Source: Acidobacteriota bacterium (GTDB lineage Bacteria > Acidobacteriota > Terriglobia > Acidiferrales > UBA7541). From it: 64,000 bases of DNA. Where the stretch lies: assembly GCA_013289715.1 (NCBI GenBank), contig JABCZJ010000008.1, forward strand, positions 62,001 to 126,000, in the 5' to 3' direction. This document shows, in pieces, positions 27,742 to 36,091 of the stretch (position 1 is its first letter; each line of letters opens with the position of its first letter). Under the pieces are notes generated by a model that had not been told where the DNA came from, searched no databases, and worked only from the letters and a program-made list of their open reading frames with translations. The translations under genes and the position numbers were made by a program.

Positions 27742-29853
27742 ATGACTGGGACCGCGCTGATTGCCAAGATACTGCTGATTGAAAATGACGCGGCCACGGC
27801 CGAAAAAATCCGCGAGGCACTCGCTACTTCTACGGCGGGCACGTTTGAACTGGAATGGGTTCACGAGCTTTCCGAGGGACTCGGTCGCCTGCATGATAAT
27901 AAAATCGCCGCCATTCTACTCGATTTGAATCTGCCTGACAGCACCGGGATGGACACGTTCGACCAAGTGTTCAGAGTCGCGCAGGACATTCCGATTCTGG
28001 TCCTTGGATGCGTTGAGGACGAAGAGGCAGGGAGAGAAGCCGTGGGGCGCGGCGCGCAGGACTACCTGCCGCCAGCCCACTTGGATAACTTTTCGTTGCC
28101 GCGCTTGCTACGCAGCGCGATCGAACGCAAGGCCGTCGACGATGCGCTATGTGAGGAAAAAGAACGCGCCCTGGTGACGCTGAACTCGATCGGTGACGCC
28201 GTTCTAAGCACTGACGCTTTGGGCCGTATTACCTATCTCAACCTGGTGGCGGAGAGCATGACCGGGTGGGGCCGCGAAGAAGCCACCGGCCGGCCGCTGG
28301 CGGAAGTCTTCCGAATCATTGACGGGCCAACGCGCTCGGTCGCGCGGGACCCCTTGGAGATGGCCGTCGAACAAAACAAGACGGTGGGACTGACGGTAAA
28401 TTGCGTGCTGATTCGCCGCGACGGGTTCGAATCCGCCATCGAAGATTCGGCTGCGCCAATCCACGACCGGGCTGGCCGAGTGATCGGAGCGGTGATCGTG
28501 TTCCATGACGTGAGCGCGGCGCGTGCCATGTCGCAGCGAATGACGCACGCGGCGCAACACGACGTGCTAACCGATTTGCCCAATCGCTTGTTGCTCCACG
28601 ATCGCATCTCGCAGTCCATTTCCCTGGCTCGCCGCCAGAGAAGGTCGATAGCGGTGCTCTTTCTGGATCTGGATCATTTCAAATACGTGAACGATTTGCT
28701 GGGACATGCGGCCGGCGACAAGCTGTTGCAGAGTGTTTCAGGCCGATTGGTGAGCAGCCTGCGCAATTCGGATACGGTGAGCCGCCAGGGCGGAGATGAA
28801 TTCATCATCCTGCTATCAGAGATCAGCCATCCCGCGGACGCGGCGACGAGTGCGGCGAAAATTCTGCATTCGCTCAGCGCGCCGCATTTCATCAAGAACC
28901 AGGATCTGCATATCAACGCGAGCGTCGGGATCAGCATCTTCCCGGACGACGGCGAAGATTCCGATACCTTGATCCAGAACGCGGACATGGCGATGTACTG
29001 CGCCAAGGAAAGCGGGCGAAATAATTATCAGTTCTACAAATCAGAAATGAATCAGAGGTCGGTGAAGCGCCAATCGCTAGAAGGCAGCTTGCGCGGCGCC
29101 CTGGAGCGGGATGAGTTCTTACTGCACTATCAGCCGAAGGTGAATCTGGAAACCGGTGAGATCACCGGAGCGGAGGCATTGATACGCTGGGTGCAGCCAG
29201 GCCAGGAAATGATGCTTCCGGGCCAATTCGTGCCGATTGCCGAAGATTGCGGCCTGATCGTTGGTATCGGACGTTGGGTGATGCGCGAGGCATGCCGGCA
29301 AGCGCGCGCCTGGCAGGACCTGGGATTGCCGCCACTGCCTGTTTCCGTGAACGTATCTGCCCTGGAATTCCGCGATACGAATTTCGTCGAGGGCGTGCGA
29401 ACGGTACTGGCGGCAACGGGTTTGGCAGCGCGCTATCTGGAACTGGAGCTCACCGAAGGCGTCCTGATGGAGGATGCCGAATCCACGGTCTCTACGCTGC
29501 TGGAGCTAAAAACGATGGGTGTACAGCTGGCTGTGGATGACTTCGGAACCGGCTATTCCAGCCTGAGCTATCTGCGGCAGTTTCCCATTGATGTACTCAA
29601 AATTGATCAGTCCTTCGTGCAGGAGCTGACCGCTGATCCCGATGGGTCGGCCATCGTGACGGCTATAATTGATATGGGCAGGAACTTGCGCCACGTGGTC
29701 ATAGCCGAGGGCATCGAAACGATAGAACAGAAGGCGAATTTGCAGGCGCGGCGCTGCACGGAAGGGCAGGGCTATTTGTTCAGCCGACCTGTGGCTGCGA
29801 AGCAATTTGCTCAGTTACTACGGACGGGCATTACGGAAAAACTCCTCAATTGA
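27742..29853 (+). CDS. Receiver-PAS-GGDEF-EAL cyclic-di-GMP signalling protein
   Basis: About 703 residues. The ATG at 27742 is preferred (GAGGGG seven bases upstream) over one at 27661. A receiver domain (about 8-125) has phospho-acceptor Asp61 in LLDLNLPDSTG. A PAS domain with PAC follows (LVTLNSIGDAVLSTDALGRI ... VFHDVSAAR). The GGDEF domain keeps an intact GGDEF motif after FLDLDHFKYVND. The EAL domain keeps EALIRW, ELTEGVLM, DDFGTGYSS and LKIDQSFV, so both cyclase and phosphodiesterase activity are plausible. A cytosolic regulator of c-di-GMP, with no kinase gene adjacent. A PilZ receptor is encoded at 60.5 kb. Confidence 0.93.
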   Translation: MTGTALIAKILLIENDAATAEKIREALATSTAGTFELEWVHELSEGLGRLHDNKIAAILLDLNLPDSTGMDTFDQVFRVAQDIPILVLGCVEDEEAGREAVGRGAQDYLPPAHLDNFSLPRLLRSAIERKAVDDALCEEKERALVTLNSIGDAVLSTDALGRITYLNLVAESMTGWGREEATGRPLAEVFRIIDGPTRSVARDPLEMAVEQNKTVGLTVNCVLIRRDGFESAIEDSAAPIHDRAGRVIGAVIVFHDVSAARAMSQRMTHAAQHDVLTDLPNRLLLHDRISQSISLARRQRRSIAVLFLDLDHFKYVNDLLGHAAGDKLLQSVSGRLVSSLRNSDTVSRQGGDEFIILLSEISHPADAATSAAKILHSLSAPHFIKNQDLHINASVGISIFPDDGEDSDTLIQNADMAMYCAKESGRNNYQFYKSEMNQRSVKRQSLEGSLRGALERDEFLLHYQPKVNLETGEITGAEALIRWVQPGQEMMLPGQFVPIAEDCGLIVGIGRWVMREACRQARAWQDLGLPPLPVSVNVSALEFRDTNFVEGVRTVLAATGLAARYLELELTEGVLMEDAESTVSTLLELKTMGVQLAVDDFGTGYSSLSYLRQFPIDVLKIDQSFVQELTADPDGSAIVTAIIDMGRNLRHVVIAEGIETIEQKANLQARRCTEGQGYLFSRPVAAKQFAQLLRTGITEKLLN

Positions 29854-29943
29854 GAAAGCGAATGCCGTTGCGCACCTTGCGGCAACGGCAGGAGTCTTCG
29901 CCCGACGTAGGATTGCAGAAACGACTTGACGATCGCGCGGCGC

Positions 29944-30321
29944 TCAGTTGCCGGTCGGTATGATTCCAGCGTTTTCCACCATGAGAATCACCGTCCGGTG
30001 CAGAGCGCGCGTGCGATGCATCACTCCCTTCGGGACAACAAATCCCTTGCGCGGCGGGATTTCGACAGTGCGCCCTTCCAGATCAATCAACAGCTCACCT
30101 TCGAGCACGTAGAAAAATTCGTCGTCGTCGTCGTGCTTATGCCAGTGATACTCACCCTGCACGACTCCGAGGCGCACGACGGAGTCGTTCACTTGGCAGA
30201 GCGTCTGGTTGTACCACTTGAATTCGCAGGCATCCGCAAGAGCTTTTTCGTCGATCAATTCGAGCGGCTTGTACAGAACGTTGAGGCGTGTCTCGTACGG
30301 ATAGGCGGGGGTTGCAGCCAT
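29944..30321 (-). CDS. Small cupin domain protein
   Basis: About 125 residues from the ATG at 30321 (AAAGGAG about 11 bases upstream); a longer frame to 30387 has a poorer start. A single conserved-barrel domain carries the metal ligands in HWHKHDDDDEFFYVLEGE and the distal His in VPKGVMHRT. Small cupins of this kind are often metal-binding with unknown substrate. It is convergent with the GGDEF/EAL gene. Confidence 0.8.
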   Translation of the reverse strand: MAATPAYPYETRLNVLYKPLELIDEKALADACEFKWYNQTLCQVNDSVVRLGVVQGEYHWHKHDDDDEFFYVLEGELLIDLEGRTVEIPPRKGFVVPKGVMHRTRALHRTVILMVENAGIIPTGN

Positions 30322-30447
30322 GGCGATTATTCTCCTTTGACCCAGAATCCCGCCCCGTTCGGTCCCGAGCACCACCGCAGGATACAACGAAACGCCTACC
30401 TCCGACGCGACGGGATTTCAGGGCGCGACATATCCAAGCACCGGACG

Positions 30448-30546
30448 ATGGCGCAGGCCGCAGCCGAAGCGCCAGTGCAGATGCCCGCGACGCACCTGCA
30501 CGGTTGTTCGGTGAAGTACTGGGATCAATCGGCTCGGCGTGGTTGA
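30448..30546 (+). pseudogene. C-terminal remnant of a redoxin gene
   Basis: The frame reads QAAAEAPVQMPATHLHGCSVKY. This aligns with the end of the intact redoxin at 26943-27557 (QAMAGKPVQTPATRPYGCSV...KY), 15 of 23 positions by eye, and the DNA is also similar. Everything upstream of it that would encode the fold is gone. It is best read as the leftover tail of a second redoxin gene. Confidence 0.6.
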
Positions 30547-30870
30547 GACGCTTTTACTTCGTCCCAGGTAGAGCACTTTGACAGGGCTTCGCTCGTGCTC
30601 CAGACTATGGACGAGGAAATTCCTTCGATCGCAGCGTCTATCACCCATAATTCGAGCGCCGCCCCGCCTGCACACACAACCACTTCGTGCTCGTTCCCGT
30701 CACGCGTTAGGCGAGTCGAAACGAAATCGGAGTCGGCGATATTTCGTTGGTACTTGGTGTCGAGCCCGAAGAAACGGTTTCTTGCAAGCGTCTAAGCCAG
30801 CGTCGCGATCGGTTCGCCGCAAACTTTCCCTTTTCTTACCTCGCAAAAAGTAGCTCGGTCCGTCGGCGAA
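30547..30870. other. Non-coding stretch in a decayed patch
   Basis: 324 bases between the redoxin remnant and the LRR pseudogene. Short frames on both strands look like noise, with odd composition and no ribosome sites. I see no feature here. Confidence 0.45.
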
Positions 30871-31300
30871 CTATTTCGACAACGCTCCGTGAAGAGCGTG
30901 GCGCTCGAGTCCGAGCGGAAGCATGACGCGATGTTGTGCGCAAAGAACCGAAGAGCAAGAGTCCTCATAATCTATTTCCGTCACTTTAGTAAGCTGAGGT
31001 TCTTCCGCGTTGACCCAAAGCGTGCCCGACAACCATCGCTGAATCATCGCGTCCCAGCATGCCTGATAGATCATTTCCATAAAGGAAGAGTTCTTTCATG
31101 TGGGCCAACCGTGCGTTCTCCTCGGGAACTCGCCCGCGAAGGCTATTCTGTACAAGATCCAAAGACGCTACTGCCATGGCGCCGCCGGATGCACGGATTT
31201 CGCACACGACACCGTACCAATGGCATTCACTACCCCGGGGTCCTAACCAGCCATCGTGGTTCTTCCAGTGGTTTCCGCCCGTCGCCCTAAACAACGCCAA
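30871..31300 (-). pseudogene. Plant-type leucine-rich-repeat protein gene, frameshifted
   Basis: Frame one (from about 31300) reads LFRATGGNHWKNHDGWLG, SECHWYGVVCE, VASLDLVQNSLRGRVPEE and KELFLYGNDLSG, the LRRNT_2-plus-LRR pattern known from plant receptors and some bacteria. It then loses sense. A second frame shifted by one base picks up near 31050 (AMIQRWLSGTLWVNAEEPQ, LTKVTEIDYEDSCSSVLCA) and runs to 30871. One indel near 31045-31060 would join them into about 140 residues. No signal peptide precedes it: the LRR frame begins right after the NtrC-type gene stop, so the 5' end may be lost too. Confidence 0.6.
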
Positions 31301-31338
31301 GAGCGCGTTCCTTTCCCCTCCCGCAATCGCATGGGCGG

Positions 31339-32727
31339 CTAATTTTCAAGACCGAGGACGCGGATCTTATTTAGGAGGGTTTTGTAGGAGACGCCGAGTT
31401 TTTCGGCGGCGCGGGTCTTGTTCCACTTGGCGTCGCGCAGGGCGTCTTGAATCTTGAAGCGCTCTACGTGCTGCACGGCGCGTTGCGAGACTTCCTCGAG
31501 TGGGCCTTCCCATAGAAATTGTTCGGCGAGCATGCCGCCGGGTAGTTCTTCGACCGTTGGTTTGGACTCTGGTAGCTGCAACGCGCTCTCGTTGATTTCG
31601 GGGCCGTTCGCGAGGATGGCGGCGCGCTCGATGGCATTTTGCAGCTCGCGGACGTTGCCGGGCCAGGAATAGGTGAGCAGGCGCGCGCGGGTTTGCTTGC
31701 CCAGTTGCAGATCGGGCTTGCGAAATTCGCGGCGGAATTTCTCCAGGAAATATTCGGCGAGCAGCAGGACGTCGTCGCCGCGATCGCGCAGCGGCGGAAT
31801 GGTGATGGGTACGGCGGAAATGCGGAAGAAGAGGTCTTCACGGAAAGTTTTGTCGGCGACGGCCGCGCGCAAATCCTTGTTGGTCGCGGTTAAGATGCGC
31901 ACGTTCACTTCGATTTCCTGTGTGCCGCCCACTCGTTCGAAGCGTTTTTCCTCCAGCACGCGCAACAGCTTGCTTTGAATCGCCAAGGGCAGCTCGCCGA
32001 TTTCATCGAGGAATAAGGTGCCGCGATGCGCGAGCTCCAGCTTGCCGATTTTGCGCGCGCCTGCGCCGGTGTAGGCGCCGCGCTCGTGCCCGAACAGTTC
32101 GTTCTCCACGAGGCCTTCCGGAATCGCAGCGCAATTCAGCGCTACGAACGGATGATCCGCGCGCGGGCTCAAATGATGAATCGCGCGGGCGAAAACTTCC
32201 TTGCCCGTGCCGCTTTCGCCCAGCAGCAATACCGTGGAATCCGTCGCGGCCACGCGCTGGGTCATGGAACTGGCGTCTTTCATCGCGGGATGCTCGCCCA
32301 CGATGCGCGGAAACCCGTAGCGCACTGCGTATTCTTCGCGCAGTAGTAAATTTTCGCGCAGCAATTCCTGCTGCTGCGCCGCGCGCTGCAGCAGTAATTT
32401 CAAATGGTCCAGGTCTACCGGCTTCTGGATGAAATCGAACGCGCCTTCTTTCATCGCGGTGACGGCTTCTTCCACCGAGCCATACGCGGTCATCAAAATC
32501 ACGGGCAGAGTAGCTTCCACTTTCCGCGATTCGCGCAGCACATCCAGACCAGAACTGCCGGGAAGTTTTAAATCGGAGAGCACCAGCAGGTAACGCCGCG
32601 CGCGCACTTTTTCGATAGCCGAAGTTCCATCGGGAGCTTCTTCGACGGTGTAGCCCGCGCGTTCCAGTGCCTTGCGGAGCATTGCCCGCAACTCGGCTTT
32701 ATCTTCGACAAGGAGGATCGGTTCCAT
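31339..32727 (-). CDS. NtrC-family sigma-54-dependent response regulator
   Basis: 462 residues. The receiver domain has phospho-acceptor Asp in LVLSDLKLPGSSG (about 52). The AAA+ domain has Walker A GESGTGKE, the sigma-54 contact loop GAYTGA (the common Tyr variant of GAFTGA), Walker B TLFLDEIGE and arginine-finger region LRDRGDDVLLL. A Fis-type helix-turn-helix ends the chain (KWNKTRAAEKLGVSYKTLLNKI). It activates sigma-54 promoters on phosphorylation, probably by the histidine kinase at 33504-34970, separated by one small gene in the same operon. Target genes cannot be deduced. Confidence 0.94.
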   Translation of the reverse strand: MEPILLVEDKAELRAMLRKALERAGYTVEEAPDGTSAIEKVRARRYLLVLSDLKLPGSSGLDVLRESRKVEATLPVILMTAYGSVEEAVTAMKEGAFDFIQKPVDLDHLKLLLQRAAQQQELLRENLLLREEYAVRYGFPRIVGEHPAMKDASSMTQRVAATDSTVLLLGESGTGKEVFARAIHHLSPRADHPFVALNCAAIPEGLVENELFGHERGAYTGAGARKIGKLELAHRGTLFLDEIGELPLAIQSKLLRVLEEKRFERVGGTQEIEVNVRILTATNKDLRAAVADKTFREDLFFRISAVPITIPPLRDRGDDVLLLAEYFLEKFRREFRKPDLQLGKQTRARLLTYSWPGNVRELQNAIERAAILANGPEINESALQLPESKPTVEELPGGMLAEQFLWEGPLEEVSQRAVQHVERFKIQDALRDAKWNKTRAAEKLGVSYKTLLNKIRVLGLEN

Positions 32728-32739
32728 GAAGCAAAATTT

Positions 32740-33459
32740 CTAGCGCGCCCAGCCGGGATCGCCGCCGGCTTTGTGCAGTTCCTCTTCGGCGTCGGTGATG
32801 GCCTGCTGGTCGGCCTCGATCGTGTTCTTCTTGGCTTCGATCTTGTCCGTTTTCTCGTTGATGTCGCTGCGCGAATAGCCTTGTTGCATGCCTTTCACTG
32901 GATCGTTGTAATACTGCACGTCCAGCACGCCCAGTTCGCGCTGCATCAGGTCTAGATCGGCCTGGTCCTGTTCCAATTTCTTGCGTAGTTTCGCGAAACG
33001 GTCGCGCCAGGCCTTTTCGCCCGCATCGGCGGAAGTTCCGCCGGACGCCGGTGCGCTGCCGTTGCCTGCTGCTGCATCGGTGCCGCCAGCATTATCCGGC
33101 GTGGGATTCTGGCCTACCGCGGAGACTCCGCCCTGCGTGGGGATATTGTCATTATTGAAAATCCTCGGCGGTTTTGCGCCCGCCTGTTCTTTTTTCTGCT
33201 CGCGTGCCTTACGCGCGGCCGCTGCCAGCGGATCGGTTGTCTGCGGCGGAGGACTCACAACGGTGGATTGCCCGGGCGCTTGAGCCGCCGGCGCTGGCGC
33301 CGATGCGGGCGCCGCGGATGCCGGTGTAGAGGGAGCGGCTGACTGTTGTTGCTGCGCTTGGTTCTGGCTGGGTTGTCCCTGGGCGTTCTGGAACGCGTAC
33401 GCGTGCCCCGATAAGAATAGAAATGCTGCGACAGCGGCGCACAATAAGTGTCTACGCAT
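32740..33459 (-). CDS. Exported coiled-coil protein of unknown function
   Basis: 239 residues with GAGGAGG upstream. A signal peptide (LLCAAVAAFLFLSGHAYA) precedes a Gln/Pro/Ala-rich disordered stretch (about 25-150). A charged helical C-terminus follows (WRDRFAKLRKKLEQDQADL ... EKTDKIEAKKNTIEADQQA) with heptad character. I do not recognise a named family. Its place between the sensor kinase and NtrC genes suggests a role in, or control by, that signalling pathway, perhaps as a periplasmic input. Confidence 0.7.
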   Translation of the reverse strand: MRRHLLCAAVAAFLFLSGHAYAFQNAQGQPSQNQAQQQQSAAPSTPASAAPASAPAPAAQAPGQSTVVSPPPQTTDPLAAAARKAREQKKEQAGAKPPRIFNNDNIPTQGGVSAVGQNPTPDNAGGTDAAAGNGSAPASGGTSADAGEKAWRDRFAKLRKKLEQDQADLDLMQRELGVLDVQYYNDPVKGMQQGYSRSDINEKTDKIEAKKNTIEADQQAITDAEEELHKAGGDPGWAR

Positions 33460-33503
33460 GGGCTAACGCCTCCTCGGAGGTCCGTGGAACGCCTGCTCTG
33501 AGT

Positions 33504-34970
33504 TTAGATGCGCGCAGCGCGGGTGGCAACCGTGGATGGTGCAGGGTCCTGCCGCAAAGGTAACCACAGCAGAAACTCAGCTCCGCCACCCTGGCGATTG
33601 CGGCCCTCGATGCTGCCGCCGTGCTGCAGCGCCACTTTCTGTACCACCGCAAGGCCCAGTCCGGTGCCTTCGGATTTTGTGGTGTAAAAGGGCAGGAAGA
33701 TTTTGGGCAGGTCCGTCTCTGGAATTCCCGGGCCGTCGTCCGCGACGCAGATGCGCTGCCATTTGCGGCCGCCTAGTTCTTCGATGGTTCCGGAAATCGT
33801 GACGCACGGGGTCTTGCTGGCGGTGAGCGCGGATTCGGCGCCATTGCGGGCGAGATTCAGCAGGGCTTGGCGCAGCAGGGCTTCGTCACCCGGCAAATCC
33901 TGGAAGGTGCCTTCGAACTCGACGGTACAATGCGGAATGGTTTCGTGCAGTTCTTCGGCCACTTTTTCCACCACCGTTTGCATCGGCACGGTCTCGTAGC
34001 AGATTTCCAGTGGCTTGGCAAAGCGCAGGAATTCGGTGACGACGTGCGTGAGCGCGCGCGTCTGCTCCAGGATGCGTTCGGAGGATTCGCGGACGTCTCC
34101 GGGGGTCGTTTCGCTGCGAATCATTTGCGCGTAGCCGGAAATCGTGGCGAGGGAATTTTTGAATTCGTGCGCGATGCCCGCGGACATTTCGCCCAGCGCG
34201 GCGAGATTTTCCTTCCAGCGAATTTGTTTTTGCAGCGCGGTTAGTTCTGTCAGGTCGCTCATTAAGCACAGGGCGCCGCTGATCTTCATGTCTTGCGCAT
34301 GCGCGTCTTTGGCACTGGGGGCATTGGGCGCATGGGGGGTATTCGCCACGCCTTCTGCCACGCCGGACTTGCTGGACGCGCGCGCCCCGCGATAAATCGG
34401 CGAAATGGTCACGCCCAGGTTGCGCACCGAGCCGTCCGACGTGAGGTGCTCGATCTCGCCGCGCTGAAACGTCTTGCCGTCACGGATGCAGGCGGTGAGC
34501 ATCTGGGTAAGCTCCGATTCCGGGCCCAGAATGTCCTTGTACGAACGGTAGCGCAGCGCGCGTATCCCAAGTGCCTCTTCCGCTGCGGGATTCGTCGTGC
34601 TGATCGCGCCGGTGGCGTTTACCAGCAGCAGGCCCGTGGGCATATTGCGTGTGACTTCTTCGGTGAGCCGTTCGGATTCCTGCGCGCGTTCTTGCGCAAG
34701 CAGATGCAGGCGTGCCAATTCTTTTTCCTGCGTGCGCAGCTTTTCGATCACGCCTTGCATGGATGCGGCCATAAACGCCGAGGGATTCGCGACGTCTGTC
34801 TTCGTGTTGGTCCAATCTTCCTTGTTCGCTCGCGCCTGATCGCGCATGAACTTGCGCAGCAGAATTGCCGCTACCACCATGCCGGCGAACAGCACCCCCA
34901 CCAGTGCGACTGCGAAGGCCATGTTGAAGGGCACGGCTGCCACCGAGTGCGGATGAAGTGGCGCGGTCAT
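33504..34970 (-). CDS. NtrB/AtoS-like PAS sensor histidine kinase
   Basis: 488 residues, GAGAAG before the ATG. One transmembrane helix near the N-terminus (FAVALVGVLFAGMVVAAILL) is followed by a coiled coil and a PAS domain (about 105-240: TGLLLVNATGAISTTNPAA). HisKA carries AGIAHEFKNSLATISGYAQ, and the ATPase domain carries LNLARNGAESAL, VADDGPGIP and KSEGTGLGLAVV. The kinase is probably cytoplasmic-facing and senses through PAS. An Ala/Ser/His-rich insert with PHAPNAP lies inside the PAS region and is unusual. It is the likely partner of the NtrC-type regulator downstream. Confidence 0.92.
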   Translation of the reverse strand: MTAPLHPHSVAAVPFNMAFAVALVGVLFAGMVVAAILLRKFMRDQARANKEDWTNTKTDVANPSAFMAASMQGVIEKLRTQEKELARLHLLAQERAQESERLTEEVTRNMPTGLLLVNATGAISTTNPAAEEALGIRALRYRSYKDILGPESELTQMLTACIRDGKTFQRGEIEHLTSDGSVRNLGVTISPIYRGARASSKSGVAEGVANTPHAPNAPSAKDAHAQDMKISGALCLMSDLTELTALQKQIRWKENLAALGEMSAGIAHEFKNSLATISGYAQMIRSETTPGDVRESSERILEQTRALTHVVTEFLRFAKPLEICYETVPMQTVVEKVAEELHETIPHCTVEFEGTFQDLPGDEALLRQALLNLARNGAESALTASKTPCVTISGTIEELGGRKWQRICVADDGPGIPETDLPKIFLPFYTTKSEGTGLGLAVVQKVALQHGGSIEGRNRQGGGAEFLLWLPLRQDPAPSTVATRAARI

Positions 34971-35022
34971 GGAAGCTTCTCGTTGTTCAGATTTATCAGT
35001 TTCAATAATTTTGCCAAGATCA

Positions 35023-35868
35023 TCAGCGCACCATCAGTAGAGACTGATACCAATTCACGAGCGGCGTGCCGAAAAAAACGACCAGCAACGCTCCAGCTCC
35101 CAGAAATGTGCCGAACGGCAATTCGTAATCCGTGTCCTTGCGCCGCGCCAGAATAAGCGCGACACCCAGCACGCTACCGAGCAGCGAGCCGGCCAGGATC
35201 GTCAGCAACGTGCGTTTCGCGCCTAGAAACGCGCCGGCCATTAGCATCATTTTCACGTCGCCCAGCCCCATGCCTTCGCGCCCGCGCAATTTGAAATACG
35301 CTTCCGACACCAGCCACAACAGGCCGCTGCCGACTGCGGCGCCCAGTAGCGCATCCACGAGCGAAAGCACCGGCGCCGGGGGAGGGTAGTCGAACAGATG
35401 ATTCGAGATCCACAGCGCTGTTCCGTCCGTTGGCTTGGTGAACAAGCTGAAAATCAGCCCGATCGCGAAGCCCGTGAAATTAACCACGTCTGGCAAGATG
35501 CGCTCGCGCAAGTCCGTGAACACCAGTACGACCATGATTGCTGAAAAGGCCGCCCACTTTCCCGTCTCGACGCTAACTCCAAACGCGTAAAAGCAGCCAA
35601 CAAACAGCAGGCCGGTCAGGAGTTCGACCAGCGGGTACATCGGCGAAATTTTCGTTTTGCAGCCGCGGCACTTTCCGCCCAACAGCAGATAGCTGAGTAC
35701 CGGAATATTGTCGTACGGGCGGATCGCCTCGCCGCATTTCGGGCACGCCGACGCGGGCAGCACGATGGATTTGCCCGATGGGATGCGCAAGATGCACACG
35801 TTCAAAAAACTGCCGATGATCAGCCCGAACAGAAACACAAAAATCCCGATGAAGGTGGATAACGCCAC
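35023..35868 (-). CDS. pilD: Prepilin peptidase/N-methyltransferase (PilD/GspO type)
   Basis: 281 residues, GTG start. The N-terminal methylase part has GSFLNVCILRIPSGKSIV and the zinc cysteines CPKCGEAIRPYDNIPVLSY and CRGCKTKIS. The A24 aspartate protease part has the two catalytic Asp regions DLRERILPDVVN and GLGDVKMMLMAGAFLG. Eight or so hydrophobic helices place it in the inner membrane. It cleaves and methylates type IV prepilins and type II secretion pseudopilins, consistent with the PilT-like ATPase at 4.8 kb. Confidence 0.94.
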   Translation of the reverse strand: MALSTFIGIFVFLFGLIIGSFLNVCILRIPSGKSIVLPASACPKCGEAIRPYDNIPVLSYLLLGGKCRGCKTKISPMYPLVELLTGLLFVGCFYAFGVSVETGKWAAFSAIMVVLVFTDLRERILPDVVNFTGFAIGLIFSLFTKPTDGTALWISNHLFDYPPPAPVLSLVDALLGAAVGSGLLWLVSEAYFKLRGREGMGLGDVKMMLMAGAFLGAKRTLLTILAGSLLGSVLGVALILARRKDTDYELPFGTFLGAGALLVVFFGTPLVNWYQSLLMVR

Positions 35869-36091
35869 ATCTCAATTCTGCACGAACGCTCGGCGGCCCT
35901 CAAGCGGGCGCTTCGGCGTCGTGCCCGACTGCTAACGCGGGCAGGGGCACGCTCGTGTCAAGAGCCTCGCGAGACCAAGAACTGACAAGAACAGGACAAT
36001 CATTTGATTTTTGCGTGACAAGTAGCGTTCCGTGCGCGCTTACCGTGATGACTCGGGCAACGGCATTCAATTTCGATACGCGAGGAGCATC

